Assembly: GCA_036898135.1 (NCBI GenBank)
Contig: CM072515.1
Location: 54,263,236 to 54,327,235 of the forward strand
Length of the DNA: 64,000 nt
Direction of reading: 5' to 3'
Origin: Oncomelania hupensis
Lineage: Eukaryota; Mollusca; Gastropoda; Littorinimorpha; Pomatiopsidae
Below the pieces are notes generated by a model. That model was not told the DNA's origin. It saw only the letters and a program-made list of their open reading frames with translations, and did not search any database. Both the position numbers and the translations under genes were made by a program. Shown here piece by piece: positions 34,010 to 62,719 of this stretch; position 1 is the stretch's first letter, and every line of letters begins with the position of its first letter.

Positions 34010-34640
34010 ATTCGGTGGCAGCGAGTCGAGCAGGGTTGCAGACCTGCTTTAGGAACCGTTCAGACCCACAGGCGCTTGAGCTGCTAGGACGGAGAACATA
34101 TCAATCTTACATCCCCCACCGCCGTCGAGAACTTGGGGTCCAGAAGTCCAGGCGGCGACAGCGACCTGTGAGAGATACCGATACGCAACTCCAACTCATC
34201 CTTCAACCTTCATTTTCTTCTTGGTTGGACTCCATCGACTGGGCGGCGGTTGCTTTTCGCCGATGGCGCCTCGTCGCTCTGCTCTCGCCGTACCTTTCCC
34301 TGGCAGTCCTTTTTTCTTTCGCTACGATTGGACATCGCAGGAACCACTGTGGAGAGTGGCAACTCAGGACTGCAAGCGCTTCGCGATTGTCCCCCTCCTC
34401 TCTACACGGCCTTCATAATGGATCATCATCGACTTATCTTCATCACCTGGACTTCTTAACTCATCATCGAGCGAGCCTCGTCCTTCCCTTGGCGCGTCTG
34501 CTTCTTCATCGAGAGTGCCGCCTCGAGCGCACCGCACTACCTGACTTCTTACTCATCGTGCTTTCTTATTCACGTCTTCTATACGCCAAGGTGTCCGGGG
34601 ACACTAATCTACGCAACGAACGAACGAATCAAATAAATAT
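34010..34640 (+). mobile_element. Candidate retroposon with GC-rich open frame
   Basis: A GC-rich island in AT-rich surroundings. It begins CATTCGGTGGCAGCGAGTCG and ends GTGTCCGGGGACACTAATCT followed by CAACGAACGAACGAA. The 3' end matches 14,793-14,840 and 42,640-42,690. Only this copy retains the upstream part. Class unknown. Confidence 0.45.
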
Positions 34641-34938
34641 TGGCTGTAATAGCGATGCTGGTAAAATACGCACTGTTCACTTTTTCGTCCTCCGAGTCCA
34701 TCTTGATGTGGGTCTGCTTATGAAACAATCCGGCCTGTGTAGTGTGCCTATCACACCTCCAACACTAAGTATAAACCACAAGATGAATTTCGTCGAAAAG
34801 GGTGCATATGTCCTGAATCACTATATACAATTTCTGCTCTCAAGACTTACAATCCCTTCTTGTCTTTCCAAACCTTCGCAGTTGCTCGATGAACGAAGCT
34901 ACGGTGTAAGATTGTGCTCCCTGCTTGTTTATCAGTAA
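34015..34938 (+). CDS. Unidentified 307-codon ORF
   Basis: The longest plus-strand ORF in the first 42 kb. The first 200 residues are rich in Arg, Ser and Leu and lie in the GC-rich candidate retroposon. The last 100 run past its apparent 3' end into ordinary AT-rich DNA, which argues against a real protein. No domain, signal peptide or catalytic motif is recognised. It may be an open frame permitted by GC content, or a decayed mobile-element protein. Confidence 0.2.
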   Translation: MAASRAGLQTCFRNRSDPQALELLGRRTYQSYIPHRRRELGVQKSRRRQRPVRDTDTQLQLILQPSFSSWLDSIDWAAVAFRRWRLVALLSPYLSLAVLFSFATIGHRRNHCGEWQLRTASASRLSPSSLHGLHNGSSSTYLHHLDFLTHHRASLVLPLARLLLHRECRLERTALPDFLLIVLSYSRLLYAKVSGDTNLRNERTNQINIGCNSDAGKIRTVHFFVLRVHLDVGLLMKQSGLCSVPITPPTLSINHKMNFVEKGAYVLNHYIQFLLSRLTIPSCLSKPSQLLDERSYGVRLCSLLVYQ

Positions 34939-35310
34939 GAAATGTGTTCAAAAGCTACGTAAATCTAAGTAATATATTATTAGCCTACACGTAAACCGAT
35001 GATATTTTAACTATTTTATTATTTTTTTAAAACACGACCATGTGTTTTCATCGTTTGTGCGTCATTTATTAGCTTATTCGTTAGAAACATGTTTTATGAT
35101 GCGACACCAGGTTCAGGAAGGGAAAGCATCATTGAAGACCTCTATGTAAAAACAATAATCTAGTCCACATTTTTACCATCGAAATGTGGCGTCAATTAAT
35201 TTACAGGGTATTGGGAGTTATGTACTGTAAGCTTACATCTCATATAATTGTCAATATCATATGGTTGAGTTTACGGTGATCTTTTTGATAGACTTGCTTT
35301 TAACTATATA

Positions 35311-35810
35311 GCTGTCTTTCTCATATTTGCGCTTTCTCATTCCTGCTCTGTTCTATCAATCTGCTATACCATCTTCTTCTTCGCTAGACCAGTCCCCTAC
35401 CTGCTTTCTTGAAAACTCTTCCGGGACAAGACTCCTTATTTGTGTATGAGGTCTGTTGGATCAGCTTGGGAATATTGGACGCTTTCTGCCAGGTGGTCAC
35501 TAGGGCTTCCTATGATGTTACTATTTAGCAATGTAGGCATTTTATATGTATGTGTTTTGTTGATAATTTATAATAATGTTTGTATTCTATTTTGTTTATG
35601 TAAACGGGAGTTCGATAAATTAGAGTACAGCCTCAGCGTCCCCTGCGTGGGATGTCTTTATTGTAAAGTGACTGGCTGTGGAGAGCTTTCAGTTTTACCA
35701 CTAGGGTTGTTTCGGCAGATCTTTTATGCCGATCAGGGGTTGTCCGGTCCTGATTTGGCTCGGAAGAGTCCGCTGGACCTAAAGCAATAATCATGTAATG
35801 TAATGTAATG
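35311..35810 (+). mobile_element. Family D retroposon, 5'-truncated plus-strand copy
   Basis: Lacks about the first 85 bases of the family and runs to the ...GGACCTAAAGCAATAAT end with an (ATGTA)n tail. ORFs inside are not conserved between copies. Confidence 0.85.
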
Positions 35811-36420
35811 TGTGTGTGGATGTGTCTGGGGACACACTTGCCCTGTGTTATCTGGACAAATCAGTGACCATCTACATAACTTGTTTTGACATACCTACGT
35901 GTTTTGACGTCAGAACAATGATCCGTTAGGGTTAAGGCTGGGTTAGGTTTAGGGTTTAGAGTTCGAACACGTAAAAGTACTTAAAAATGGGGACGAAATA
36001 TGACTCATTGTCAGCACAACGTATGTGGCGTTTCAGGAAAGTCATGATAATACTGTGTACCCTCGGCTGCGTGCGTCTGCATGTGTGTTGATGATGTATT
36101 TCTATTGTGGGGTTTCTTGGGGGCGGGAGAGGGAGCTCACCTTAAGGTTTTTACTACTAAAATTAGGATTTATGGGGTGGAATGTGAGTGGATTGAGTAG
36201 AGGAGTTCGACTTATTTTCAAATAAATTGATCATGATTTTTATTCATTCTTGATTCATCTGATTTTAGTATAAATAGTGCTTGATGTCTTTTGTTTTTGT
36301 ACTTGGCCAGTGTTGAACATTTGAAAAGTGTTTTTATTAAAACGAAAATGTGTGTTCTTACCTTGAGATTTATGAGCTGTTATTTCTTCTTTTAGTAAAA
36401 TAAATGACCTCATTATAGTA
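35811..36420. other. No gene seen
   Basis: AT-rich sequence. A degenerate telomere-like stretch (GGGTTAGGTTTAGGGTTTAG) occurs at about 35,938-35,957. Confidence 0.4.
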
Positions 36421-36422
36421 AA

Positions 36423-36589
36423 GGCAGAAGAAGAGGGAGACCCAAAAAGATGTGGGAGGACAACATTCGAGAATGGACTGATTTGACACTGAGCGAAACA
36501 GTCAGGGTTTCTGAGGACAGGGGAAGATGGAGTACGCTGGTTAACCGAAAATCTACGACCTCCGAGTTACGGGATAGGATAGGATAGGA
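36423..36589 (+). pseudogene. RTE-like 3' fragment
   Basis: About 170 bp of the RTE-like 3' end with GGATA tail, flanked by TATAGTAAA (36,414-36,422 and 36,590-36,598). Small internal deletion near 36,550. Confidence 0.85.
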
Positions 36590-36599
36590 TATAGTAAAA

Positions 36600-36988
36600 T
36601 AAAACGTGCACACCGATTTAGACAAGTTCTGATTTGATTGCATACCTTAATTAAAAAAAAAATATAAAAAAAATTAAAATATAAAAGCGGACTTTTTAAA
36701 AAAAATCAGTGTAGTTGTCTTTTAAAGTGAGAACAGTTTGTTAGACCATTTCTAATCTCATTTATTATATGAATCTAAATTAAAATAGAATAAAATAAAT
36801 AAATGGTTGTGGTCTAAAAAGCGCAAACTTCTGGAGTGTTAACTTCTGGCATGCCTCTATCAAATAACTATTTTTACAATGGGAATTCTATACTTACACA
36901 GCAGGCTACAGCTATGGTGGTGTGGGAGTAACGCTTGAGCCCGGGGCCAAGGTCAGGGTCCTTTTAGAGGAAACCGGCCTAATATGGC
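36600..36988. other. No gene seen; very AT-rich
   Basis: Poly(A/T)-rich sequence without coding signal. Confidence 0.5.
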
Positions 36989-37600
36989 AGTTAGTTAGCA
37001 ATTCATTGCTTACAGGGTCCAGTGGACTGCAAACAGCCGAATCAGGACCACCAAAGTCAAGACCACAACTTCGCTGAAGAGGAATCGCCCCTGAGCCGCA
37101 TAAAAGATGACGAAACAACCCTAGTGGTAACACTGAAGGCACTCCACCAGCCGGTCACTTTACAATAAAGACATCCCACGCAGGGGACGCTCAGGCTATA
37201 GGCCTACTCTAATTTATCGAACTCCCGTTTACAAAAACAAAATAGAATATAAACATCATTATAAAATATCAACAAAACACATACATATAAAATGCCTACA
37301 TTTCCAAATAATAACATCGTAGGAAGTCTCAGTGACCACCTGGCAGAAAGCGTCCAATATTCCCAAGCTGATCCAACAGACCTCACACACAAATGAGGAG
37401 TGTTGTCCCAGAAGAGTTTTCAAGAAAAAAGGTAGGTGACTGGTCTAGCGAAGAAGAAGATAGTATCGTAGATTGATAGAACAGAGAAGGAATGAGAAAG
37501 AACAAAGGAGAAAGACAGCGACAGTGGGAATTTAAAGCACTAAAATTCCAGAAAGTGGGGATACTATTAATACTGAAGCCGCCGGCACCCCAACGGGGGG
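36989..37600 (-). mobile_element. Family D retroposon, variant-tail subfamily
   Basis: The 5' 500 bases match the other family D copies. The 3' 100 bases carry an extra segment (CTTCGCTGAAGAGG region) ending GGACCCTGTAAGCAATGAA instead of GGACCTAAAGCAATAAT. The same variant end is in the copy at 52,170-52,771. Confidence 0.85.
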
Positions 37601-38595
37601 AATAGCAGAGTTAAACTATCATGAGAAAGTGTGTCAAACACATTTGGCTTGCGGAGAGGCTCAGCAAGGTCCATGACCTTTTTTTTTAAAAAGGGGATCA
37701 CTTTGACCACTACCCCTCGACAGATCCTTTTAACATTCACAGTGAGTGTTGTCCCACTGAAGAAAAAAATCACACAAAAAAAACACTCTTTCAAAAGTAT
37801 AGCTATATTTTTTTAATGAATAAATTCCGTAGGATTTGTGTCTATTGATAGTAAGGTCTGGCCAACATTTTGGTGCTAAAATCAGAACATACCAAAGCCG
37901 GTAAGATGCAAAACACGTAAAAATAATTGCTCGTAAGGTTATTCGTTTTAAGTTGAGACGCGCACTATAATTCCGATCATTTTATTTTCCGAAGCATGCA
38001 ATGATAGCGTGTATTTACCTTAGATTTGATTTTGCGCTGTTGATAGAAGAAGCTTTGTATAATGTTGATAATTTTCGTCGGTCGATAAAGTTGAGAATTT
38101 TCTATGGTTACTTGTTTATTATTGATCGAAGTTTCCAGATCTGCCTCGTAATAGCTATGCCATTCTTCCAAACCGAGGAATGTTATATGAAAGTAAGACA
38201 GTGCGTAGTTCCAGTGACGAGTTTTATTTTGATTGGGTGTTATTGCGTCATTCTGGATTGTTCGAAGCTGTTCGGGATTGTTGAAAAACTATAAAAGTAA
38301 TGCACTGTCTGCTTAAGAAGTGATTTTTGAAGTGATTTTCGGAAAGCGATCTTGTATGCAGTTGTTGATGTTTGCTGAATAAAGTTGGAAAACTTTGTAC
38401 GACGACTCCTAGCTTGTTGCTGAGTAAACAGCCTGCGTGGATAAACGAATTCGAGTTACACATATCAAGATTCAAGCATCGGGACTGAATCGACTATCAA
38501 TTAAATAACGTGTAACACTTTGATAAAATAGACCCCGTCCTACTCCAGACACCAACGACCCACACTTCAGGCTGTGTGGTTCACTCAAGATTAGG
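37601..38595. other. No gene seen
   Basis: Includes ORFs of 60-97 codons on both strands without recognisable features. AT-rich. Confidence 0.4.
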
Positions 38596-38599
38596 GTGA

Positions 38600-38795
38600 A
38601 AGGTCACATGGCGGTACCTTTAAAACAGGGGAAATAACTCTCATCAGAATCGAACTGGAAAATTCAAACTGTAGCGGTTGGTTTGAGCAACGAAGCCAAC
38701 TTTATCATTGTTTAAGGTAATAACAATGCAACTTTTAGGGGAAACCCGTTTTCGTCAAAAGTAAATAAGGTCTTTAGATTGGGGCCTTTTAAGCT
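38600..38795 (-). repeat. Dispersed repeat, copy 2
   Basis: Reverse-complement match of 19,363-19,545 at moderate identity. Confidence 0.6.
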
Positions 38796-38927
38796 TGAAC
38801 TGATAATACATCAAAGGTGTCAGTAGAAGGAAGTCTTTTCAGAGAAAACATCACATGCTCGATCTCCACCTCCGTCCAGGCACCAACCACCAATCCCATC
38901 CGCAAGACATACCATGTCATCCTCAGC

Positions 38928-38932
38928 ATCAC

Positions 38933-38971
<39 letters not shown>

Positions 38972-38981
38972 GAGAGAGAGA
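38928..38981. repeat. (ATC)n and short (GA)n microsatellites
   Basis: About 40 bp of ATC followed by a short GA run. Confidence 0.9.
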
Positions 38982-39419
38982 GAGAGCAACGATGTACGAC
39001 GACGCGTTCTACGCTGTGCATGAACGTAGAACAACGCGGACAGACTACACGGTCACTCTGATCCTCGCAAACACTGCCATTCAATTAATGTAATTTCGCC
39101 AAAGCATTCTAAATCGTTCAGATCTGAAGAACGGTGTCGTTCCATCTATAGTCCGTAGCCAGAGGGCAAAACAGAAGTTTGCAATCTGAGCTCACGATCG
39201 AGAGAACGGTTGTTTTGTTTAATAACATCATTATTGATTGGCACTGAAATTTGGCCTTCTTGTTTCCCTTTGAACACCTGAAACAGATTGAGGCTTTTCT
39301 AAAATAGCGGATCGGCATGATGTATGACCACTGCTATTATTGAGGAAGGAGAGAGAGGAGAGGAGAAGAGGAAGCTGTAAGTGGGGAAGTGTGGATGGTG
39401 GTGCTTGGGTTGGGTTTGA

Positions 39420-39778
39420 GGCTGCATAATTATAGTCTTTGCTAATATTGCAAATAATTATTGCTTCTTTGCGGTGCTTATTTATTAGGAGGTTTGGATG
39501 ACATGGGGTTTGGCGAAGGAGTTTAGGGTGCGGTGGGAGGTTAGAATGGGAGAATATGGAGGGGGTATTACATAGTAGCCTATTTGTTGTGGTTGATTAT
39601 ATTGGTAGTTGGCGGTGCTTTTATATTAGGATTTTGATTTTGGATTTTAATTTTAAATTTTTTTTAATTGTTTCTATAAAAGTTTGAGGCCGTTTTGGTC
39701 ATGCACAGGCGTGGGGTGAGGGGCAGGGGGAGATGTGTGTGTGTGTGGAGGGTTTGCGTGTGTGTGCGTGTGTGGAGG

Positions 39779-39819
<41 letters not shown>

Positions 39820-40029
39820 AGAAGATAGCAAGAGAAGAGGCCGAATGGGTGTGACATGTAGTCCTTGCCCGTATTAATAACATTGGTCGTTGAAACTTCT
39901 TTTGCATTAGGGATTTGGGATGGGTGAAGGGGAAGGAATTGCTTCTTCTTTTTCTTCTTCGTAATATACTGTGGATACCCCGTATTCGAGGAAAATGATT
40001 CCTACAACTTTTTGGCGTGCGCAGCCAAG
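39420..40029. other. Locally repeated non-coding DNA with (GT)n
   Basis: A phrase like GTCTTTGCTAATATTGCAAA at about 39,437 has relatives near 39,858, 40,965 and 41,120. GT repeats lie at 39,735-39,816. No gene. Confidence 0.4.
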
Positions 40030-40186
40030 GTGCATGCTGGGTGTGTTCTTGTCACCGGCACTCACCCGTCTAGGACATGAGCGTCAGGATCTTTAAAGTC
40101 CGTTATGATGGAATGTATGCGACACAGACTAGACTTTGGTTTATACTCTCATCCGAAGGAGTAGGAAACGGGAGTAAAGTGTCTTG
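40030..40186 (-). mobile_element. Family A SINE, central fragment
   Basis: Matches the middle of the 12,534-12,961 copy almost exactly, from GCATGCTGGGTGTGTTCTTG to GGGAGTAAAGTGTCTT. Head and tail missing. Confidence 0.88.
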
Positions 40187-40301
40187 CTGTATGCTAATAC
40201 TCGTATTGCAAATACTGCAATTGATGGTACTTAATTGTTGTAGGTACGCGTCTTATTGGGTTGAGATGGGTTGGGTTTGGTCAGGATGCTGATCAAAGTA
40301 C

Positions 40302-40860
40302 ATTACATTACATAATTGTTGATTTAGGTCAGGCGGACTCTTCCGAGCCAAAATCAGGACCGGACAATCCGCATAAAAGATCTGCTGAAACAACCCTAGT
40401 GGGAAAACTGAATGCCCTCCACCAGCCAGTCACTTTACAATAAAGACATCCCACGCTGAGGCTTCACCCCAACTTATCGAACCCCCGTTTACAAAAACAA
40501 AATAGAATACAAACATCATTATAAATTATCAACAAAACACATACATATAAAATGCCTACATTGCTAAATAATAACATCATAGGAAGCCCTAGTGACCACC
40601 TGGCAGAGAGCGTCCAATATTCCCAAGCTGATCCAACAGACCTCATACACAAACAAGGAGTCTTGTCCCGGAAGAGTTTTCAAGAAAAAAAGGTAGGAGA
40701 CTGGACTAGCGAAGAAGACGATAGTATAGCAGATTGATAGAACAGAGCAGGAATGAGAAAGAGCAAATGAGAAAGACAGCGACAGTGGGAATTTAAAGCA
40801 CTAAATTTCCAGAAAGTGGGGATACTATTTATACTGAAAACCCCGGCACCCCAACGGGGG
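40302..40860 (-). mobile_element. Family D retroposon, full-length copy with 15-bp duplication
   Basis: 559 bp between perfect direct repeats TGCTGATCAAAGTAC (40,287-40,301 and 40,861-40,875). The minus strand starts at CCCCCGTTGGGGTGCCGG and ends in ATGTAATGTAATG. The intact duplication and low divergence from 1,392-1,969 suggest a recent insertion. Confidence 0.92.
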
Positions 40861-40875
40861 TGCTGATCAAAGTAC

Positions 40876-41520
40876 GTACAGCTCTTCTTTGTGCTGATGC
40901 CGGGGTTAACGATGAAGAGGAGGGGGGTAGAAAAATGGAGGTGGATAAGGAGTTTGCAGCTAGAGTCTTTGCTGATATTGCAAATAGACGTAGCTATGAC
41001 GCCTTGATGGTGCTTTTGTATTATCGATCGAGAGGTTTGTGGTGGGTAAACTGCGAGTCTCGGAAGATCGGGAGAAATGGTAGATAGGACTTGGGAGAAA
41101 TGGTAGATAGGACTTGCATATAGCTTTTGCTGATATTAATAACATTGCTCCTTGACGTTGCCTTTTGTATCATTCCTTTGTAATCATCCAGTACGCAAGC
41201 ACTTGCAACTCCTCAGTAGGAGAACTTTTCTGTGTGAGAATTTCTTATGTTTTTTACCGTTGGCTCCACATCGATTCACCAGGCTGTGACGAAGAGTATT
41301 TGAGCTGGGTTTTTATTTGCATTGGACTATACGAGAGAGGTGTGATCCGGGTTTTATTTTTACAGGTTTTCTACCACTTCATCTTTGATATTAAAGTTTG
41401 ACATTGACCGACTGCTGGCCAAGCTCGATCGAACTTTCAATAAGACGAACAGTCTGTTGGATTCATGCAGTGTATATTATTAGTTTATTTCTGTGATAAA
41501 CGCTCTTTTTAGCGCACTCT
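40876..41520. other. No gene seen
   Basis: Contains a 24-bp tandem duplication (GGGAGAAATGGTAGATAGGA) at 41,070-41,116 and the tail of the local repeat noted from 39,420. No supported gene. Confidence 0.4.
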
Positions 41521-41521
41521 C

Positions 41522-42141
41522 CAGGAGTGAGATTTAGCGGTCGCCCGGTCGCCCGAGACGACTTAAAACCGGCTCGGGCGACCTCACTTTATAGTTGAGC
41601 CAGCCCGCCTGGCGACCTAAAAAAAAAAAACAACTACTTGCAGACTTTTAGAAGCTCGGTCCGAAGCGAGAGCGTTTTTAGGTCTCTGTTCATCTGCTAC
41701 GAGTATGAAGCATACGCGAGGGTTATTTCCCTTTGCCTACTTCCCTTTTGCGCCAAGCGCGCTGTCTGCTTTGTTTGTGAAAAAGACACTGCTACAAATT
41801 ACGTGTATTGTCAAGGTGACGGTTGATGATCCGAAAATGTGGAACTTTATTTTTGGGGTCAACGAACCCCCGCCAAAGAAGGCGAATTCTAGTTCGGAGA
41901 AGAAAGAGCGTCACAAAGAGTATGAATCGAAGAGAAAACGACATTTTCAGACTGCATGGCTGAAACGTTCAGATGGCGAAGATCGATCTTGGCTCATTTT
42001 CGATAAAGAAGTTGGTCTAATGCACTGTACACATTGCCGTAAATACGCGATTGTCGGGCTGCCTAAAAACCATGCGGGCTACCTCACTTTACTTCCTAGC
42101 TAGCCCGGCGGGCTAGTCTCCTGGGTTAAATCTCACCCCTG
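41522..42141. mobile_element. hAT-like element carrying a zinc-finger ORF
   Basis: The ends CAGGAGTGAGATTTA and, read inward from the right, CAGGGGTGAGATTTA are 15-bp inverted repeats with one mismatch. CTCTC flanks both sides (low complexity, so a weak duplication). Subterminal GC-rich palindromic blocks follow at both ends (GGTCGCCCGG; AGCCCGCCGGGCT). The interior encodes a TTF-type zinc-finger-like peptide. Confidence 0.65.
41705..42103 (+). pseudogene. TTF/BED-like zinc-finger N-terminal fragment of a hAT-type protein
   Basis: 133-codon ORF. From about residue 45 it has the pattern WNFIFGV, a basic linker, FQTAWLKR, DRSWLIFDKEVGLMHCTHC and RKYA. This matches the start of TTF-type zinc-finger proteins of the ZNF862-like, hAT-derived group (an aromatic-rich entry followed by CxxC). 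The rest of the zinc finger and the transposase core are missing; the frame ends inside the element's right end. The first 40 residues have no family resemblance. Non-functional remnant, about 280 bp upstream of the DUF21/CBS gene. Confidence 0.55.
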
Positions 42142-42204
42142 CTCTCTCGAAATACAAAGCTTTACAAACAGCAGAAGCAACTTTCAGTAAGAACAATGAC
42201 GAAA

Positions 42205-42218
42205 AAAACAACAACAGC

Positions 42219-42261
<43 letters not shown>

Positions 42262-42262
42262 G
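42205..42262. repeat. (AAC)n microsatellite upstream of the gene
   Basis: CAA/AAC repeats of about 58 bp lie 120 bp before the predicted start codon, in the presumed 5' UTR or promoter. No TATA box or other core promoter element is convincing here. Confidence 0.9.
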
Positions 42263-42381
42263 CAACCAAAATGTGAAGAATACGAAAGTGAAAAAAGAAC
42301 GTTCGATAACTTAAATGTTTACATGACTTTATTGTTATCGCCCTTGAGTCGGAAGTAGAGTGCTCTCTTTGCAAAGCGAAA

Positions 42382-60727
<18,346 letters not shown>

Positions 60728-61400
60728 GCTCTCAGGCGATCGCTCTCTGCTTCCTTCTTCTACTTGTGGATACTCGGACGGTTTGAAGAAAACTTCCAAA
60801 GCTGCTGAAATGTAATACCGACTAATTTCAAAAATAGGCGAATGTTTTGAAATGTTCGGAGTTACACATATCAGAAGTTTTGAGTTGCACGTTGATGATT
60901 CTGAGTTGTAAGTCTTAGTTCACTATTTATTGTGTGTTTGAGTTGGTTGAGGTTGGTGGAGGGTAGAGATGTCAGGCTGAGCTGTAAATTTGAGCATTAC
61001 AACTGTTTCTTGTTACACGAGTCAGAAAGATCTCTTTTTTCTCCGTGTTTGATGAGTTGAAATCTGAAGAAGTTAGGATTTTTGTGATCAGGCCTATGTT
61101 ATGCATTTCGCCTCGTCTACTGTAACTTGTTCATTATTATTATTGATTTATGATAGTATTGTTTCCAGGGCTATTTTCTATTCCTAGTTTGTGTTAAATC
61201 TTACAATTGCTCAAAATGAATGTTCAATGCATTTATTATTGTATTTAACTTATTGTTTTCATTTCTACACAAAGTTGTTGAATTTGTTTAATTTGTTTGC
61301 ACTGTTACTTTTGTGCATTTAGTTTCAATTCTCTGCCTTTATTTGGTTTTCTAAAATATGGCAGTCACTGCAACTTTGCGTGACTTGTATTTTGTCTTTT
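60728..61400 (+). other. Presumed start of the 3' UTR
   Basis: AT-rich transcript-like sequence. No AATAAA was found close to the stop codon, so the poly(A) site is unknown. ATTAAA occurs at about 61,588 and AATAAA at about 63,147. Confidence 0.4.
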
Positions 61401-61412
61401 TTTTCTCCACAG

Positions 61413-61490
61413 TTTATTGATTATGCAATATGTATTTTTGTAACCATTTCTCTTGATTTTCTGTACAGCAAGTATTACTTGGCAAGGGAG
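61413..61490 (+). other. Candidate extra exon with strong splice signals
   Basis: A 78-nt segment with a pyrimidine tract and CTCCACAG acceptor on the left and GGAG/GTAAGTCC donor on the right, open in one frame with a hydrophobic peptide (IDYAICIFVTISLDFLY). A second acceptor-like TTTTCTGTACAG lies inside. It could be a 3' UTR exon, an alternative exon or a cryptic site. Confidence 0.3.
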
Positions 61491-61499
61491 GTAAGTCCC

Positions 61500-62545
61500 T
61501 GTGCTTTCATAATCTCTAGCATTCGGAAAGGAAATGACTGCTGTGGTTTATATTATCGGTTATAGTTATTTCTGGGCTCAGGAGAAGCATTAAAAAAAAA
61601 TATCCAAGGTCACATGAAAATTAACGGTGTCAAACAAGAAATCATGGAAATCAAATGAAAGGACCTTTCAACATTTTATAAATAACAATACGAGGGATAC
61701 TGAAGCACAGCTAATTATTAAATAGTTGCCAGCACATTTTATCTTTGATTACATGCACTGAAGGATACCCAGTAGGATGTTTTGTGATGTTAATCTGAAA
61801 TCAGAATACAAGCAGCCCAAAGGCTTTGCCCATGGCAAAAATTAGTAAATGGAATAGAATACATTGGTATGAAAGTGCTGCATAAGATTCTAATTCTTTA
61901 AGTGATATATATGCATAATAATTATATTTAGCACTGTATAATACGTCATTAACATGTACAGTCAGAAATCGCAGAATATTATGCACTGTTTACAATTTGT
62001 GCCAAGAATTGATAATATTTACGCTCAAATATGATGTCCAAGTATTGTCGTTAGTATAATTAAATATCAGACAATTAAAAAAAAAATTTTGAAAATGATA
62101 ACTGCAATATATTGTTGAAGTGTCTTGTTGGTTTTAAAAACTGCTCAAGATGACTAATGTTTGGGTAGTTTCGGATGGTATTTAGATGCATAGCAAAGGC
62201 ACATGATATAGTGTGTATTGAGCGAGTCCTGACTTGAATTTTTTTTTACAGTTATATACTTCTATTGACCAATGTTCACTGCTGTGATAAATGTTACATC
62301 TTCCTTTAAACTTTTGAAGTCCGATAAATTAAAATGTGTTTCCATATCAGAACGCTGTATTGATAGTATATAGATATATATTTTGTCTTCATGATCTGAG
62401 TGCATTTGTAATACATTTTGTTTGCTTGCATGTAATTGGATTAAAAACTAAAAGGGCATTTTAATATTTTGAAATCCCATCATCAGCATCATTATCATCA
62501 TCAGCAGCAGCATGTAAAGGGGAGCTAGGGTTATTTCAAGCATCT
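61500..62545. other. No gene seen
   Basis: AT-rich, non-coding. Confidence 0.5.
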
Positions 62546-62549
62546 GAGG

Positions 62550-62715
62550 ACCTAAGATTGATTGGAATGTTTTTACCTCTTCAAGACAAGTGTATAAACT
62601 GAGGTTTAGTCTGTGCACATATTCATTCCTTCATGGCCTTCAAAGATCCTGGCGCTCATGCCCTACATGGGTGATAGCCAGATTCAAGAATGCACCCAGC
62701 GATCACTACGTCACT
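62550..62715 (+). mobile_element. Family A-related SINE fragment, diverged
   Basis: ATAAACTGAGGTTTAGTCTG, AAAGATCCTGGCGCTCATG and CATGGGTGATAGCC follow the family A body order. Confidence 0.55.
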
Positions 62716-62719
62716 GTGA

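Noticed and set aside
34010..34045. Primer-binding site of an LTR retrotransposon (GGTGGCAGCGAG)
   Set aside because: No LTR lies upstream; the preceding sequence is the 3' end of a family A SINE.
35440..35790. ORF of 116 codons repeated in other copies (37,204, 40,464, 52,379)
   Set aside because: These are frames of family D. Frame and stop positions differ between copies, so no protein is supported.
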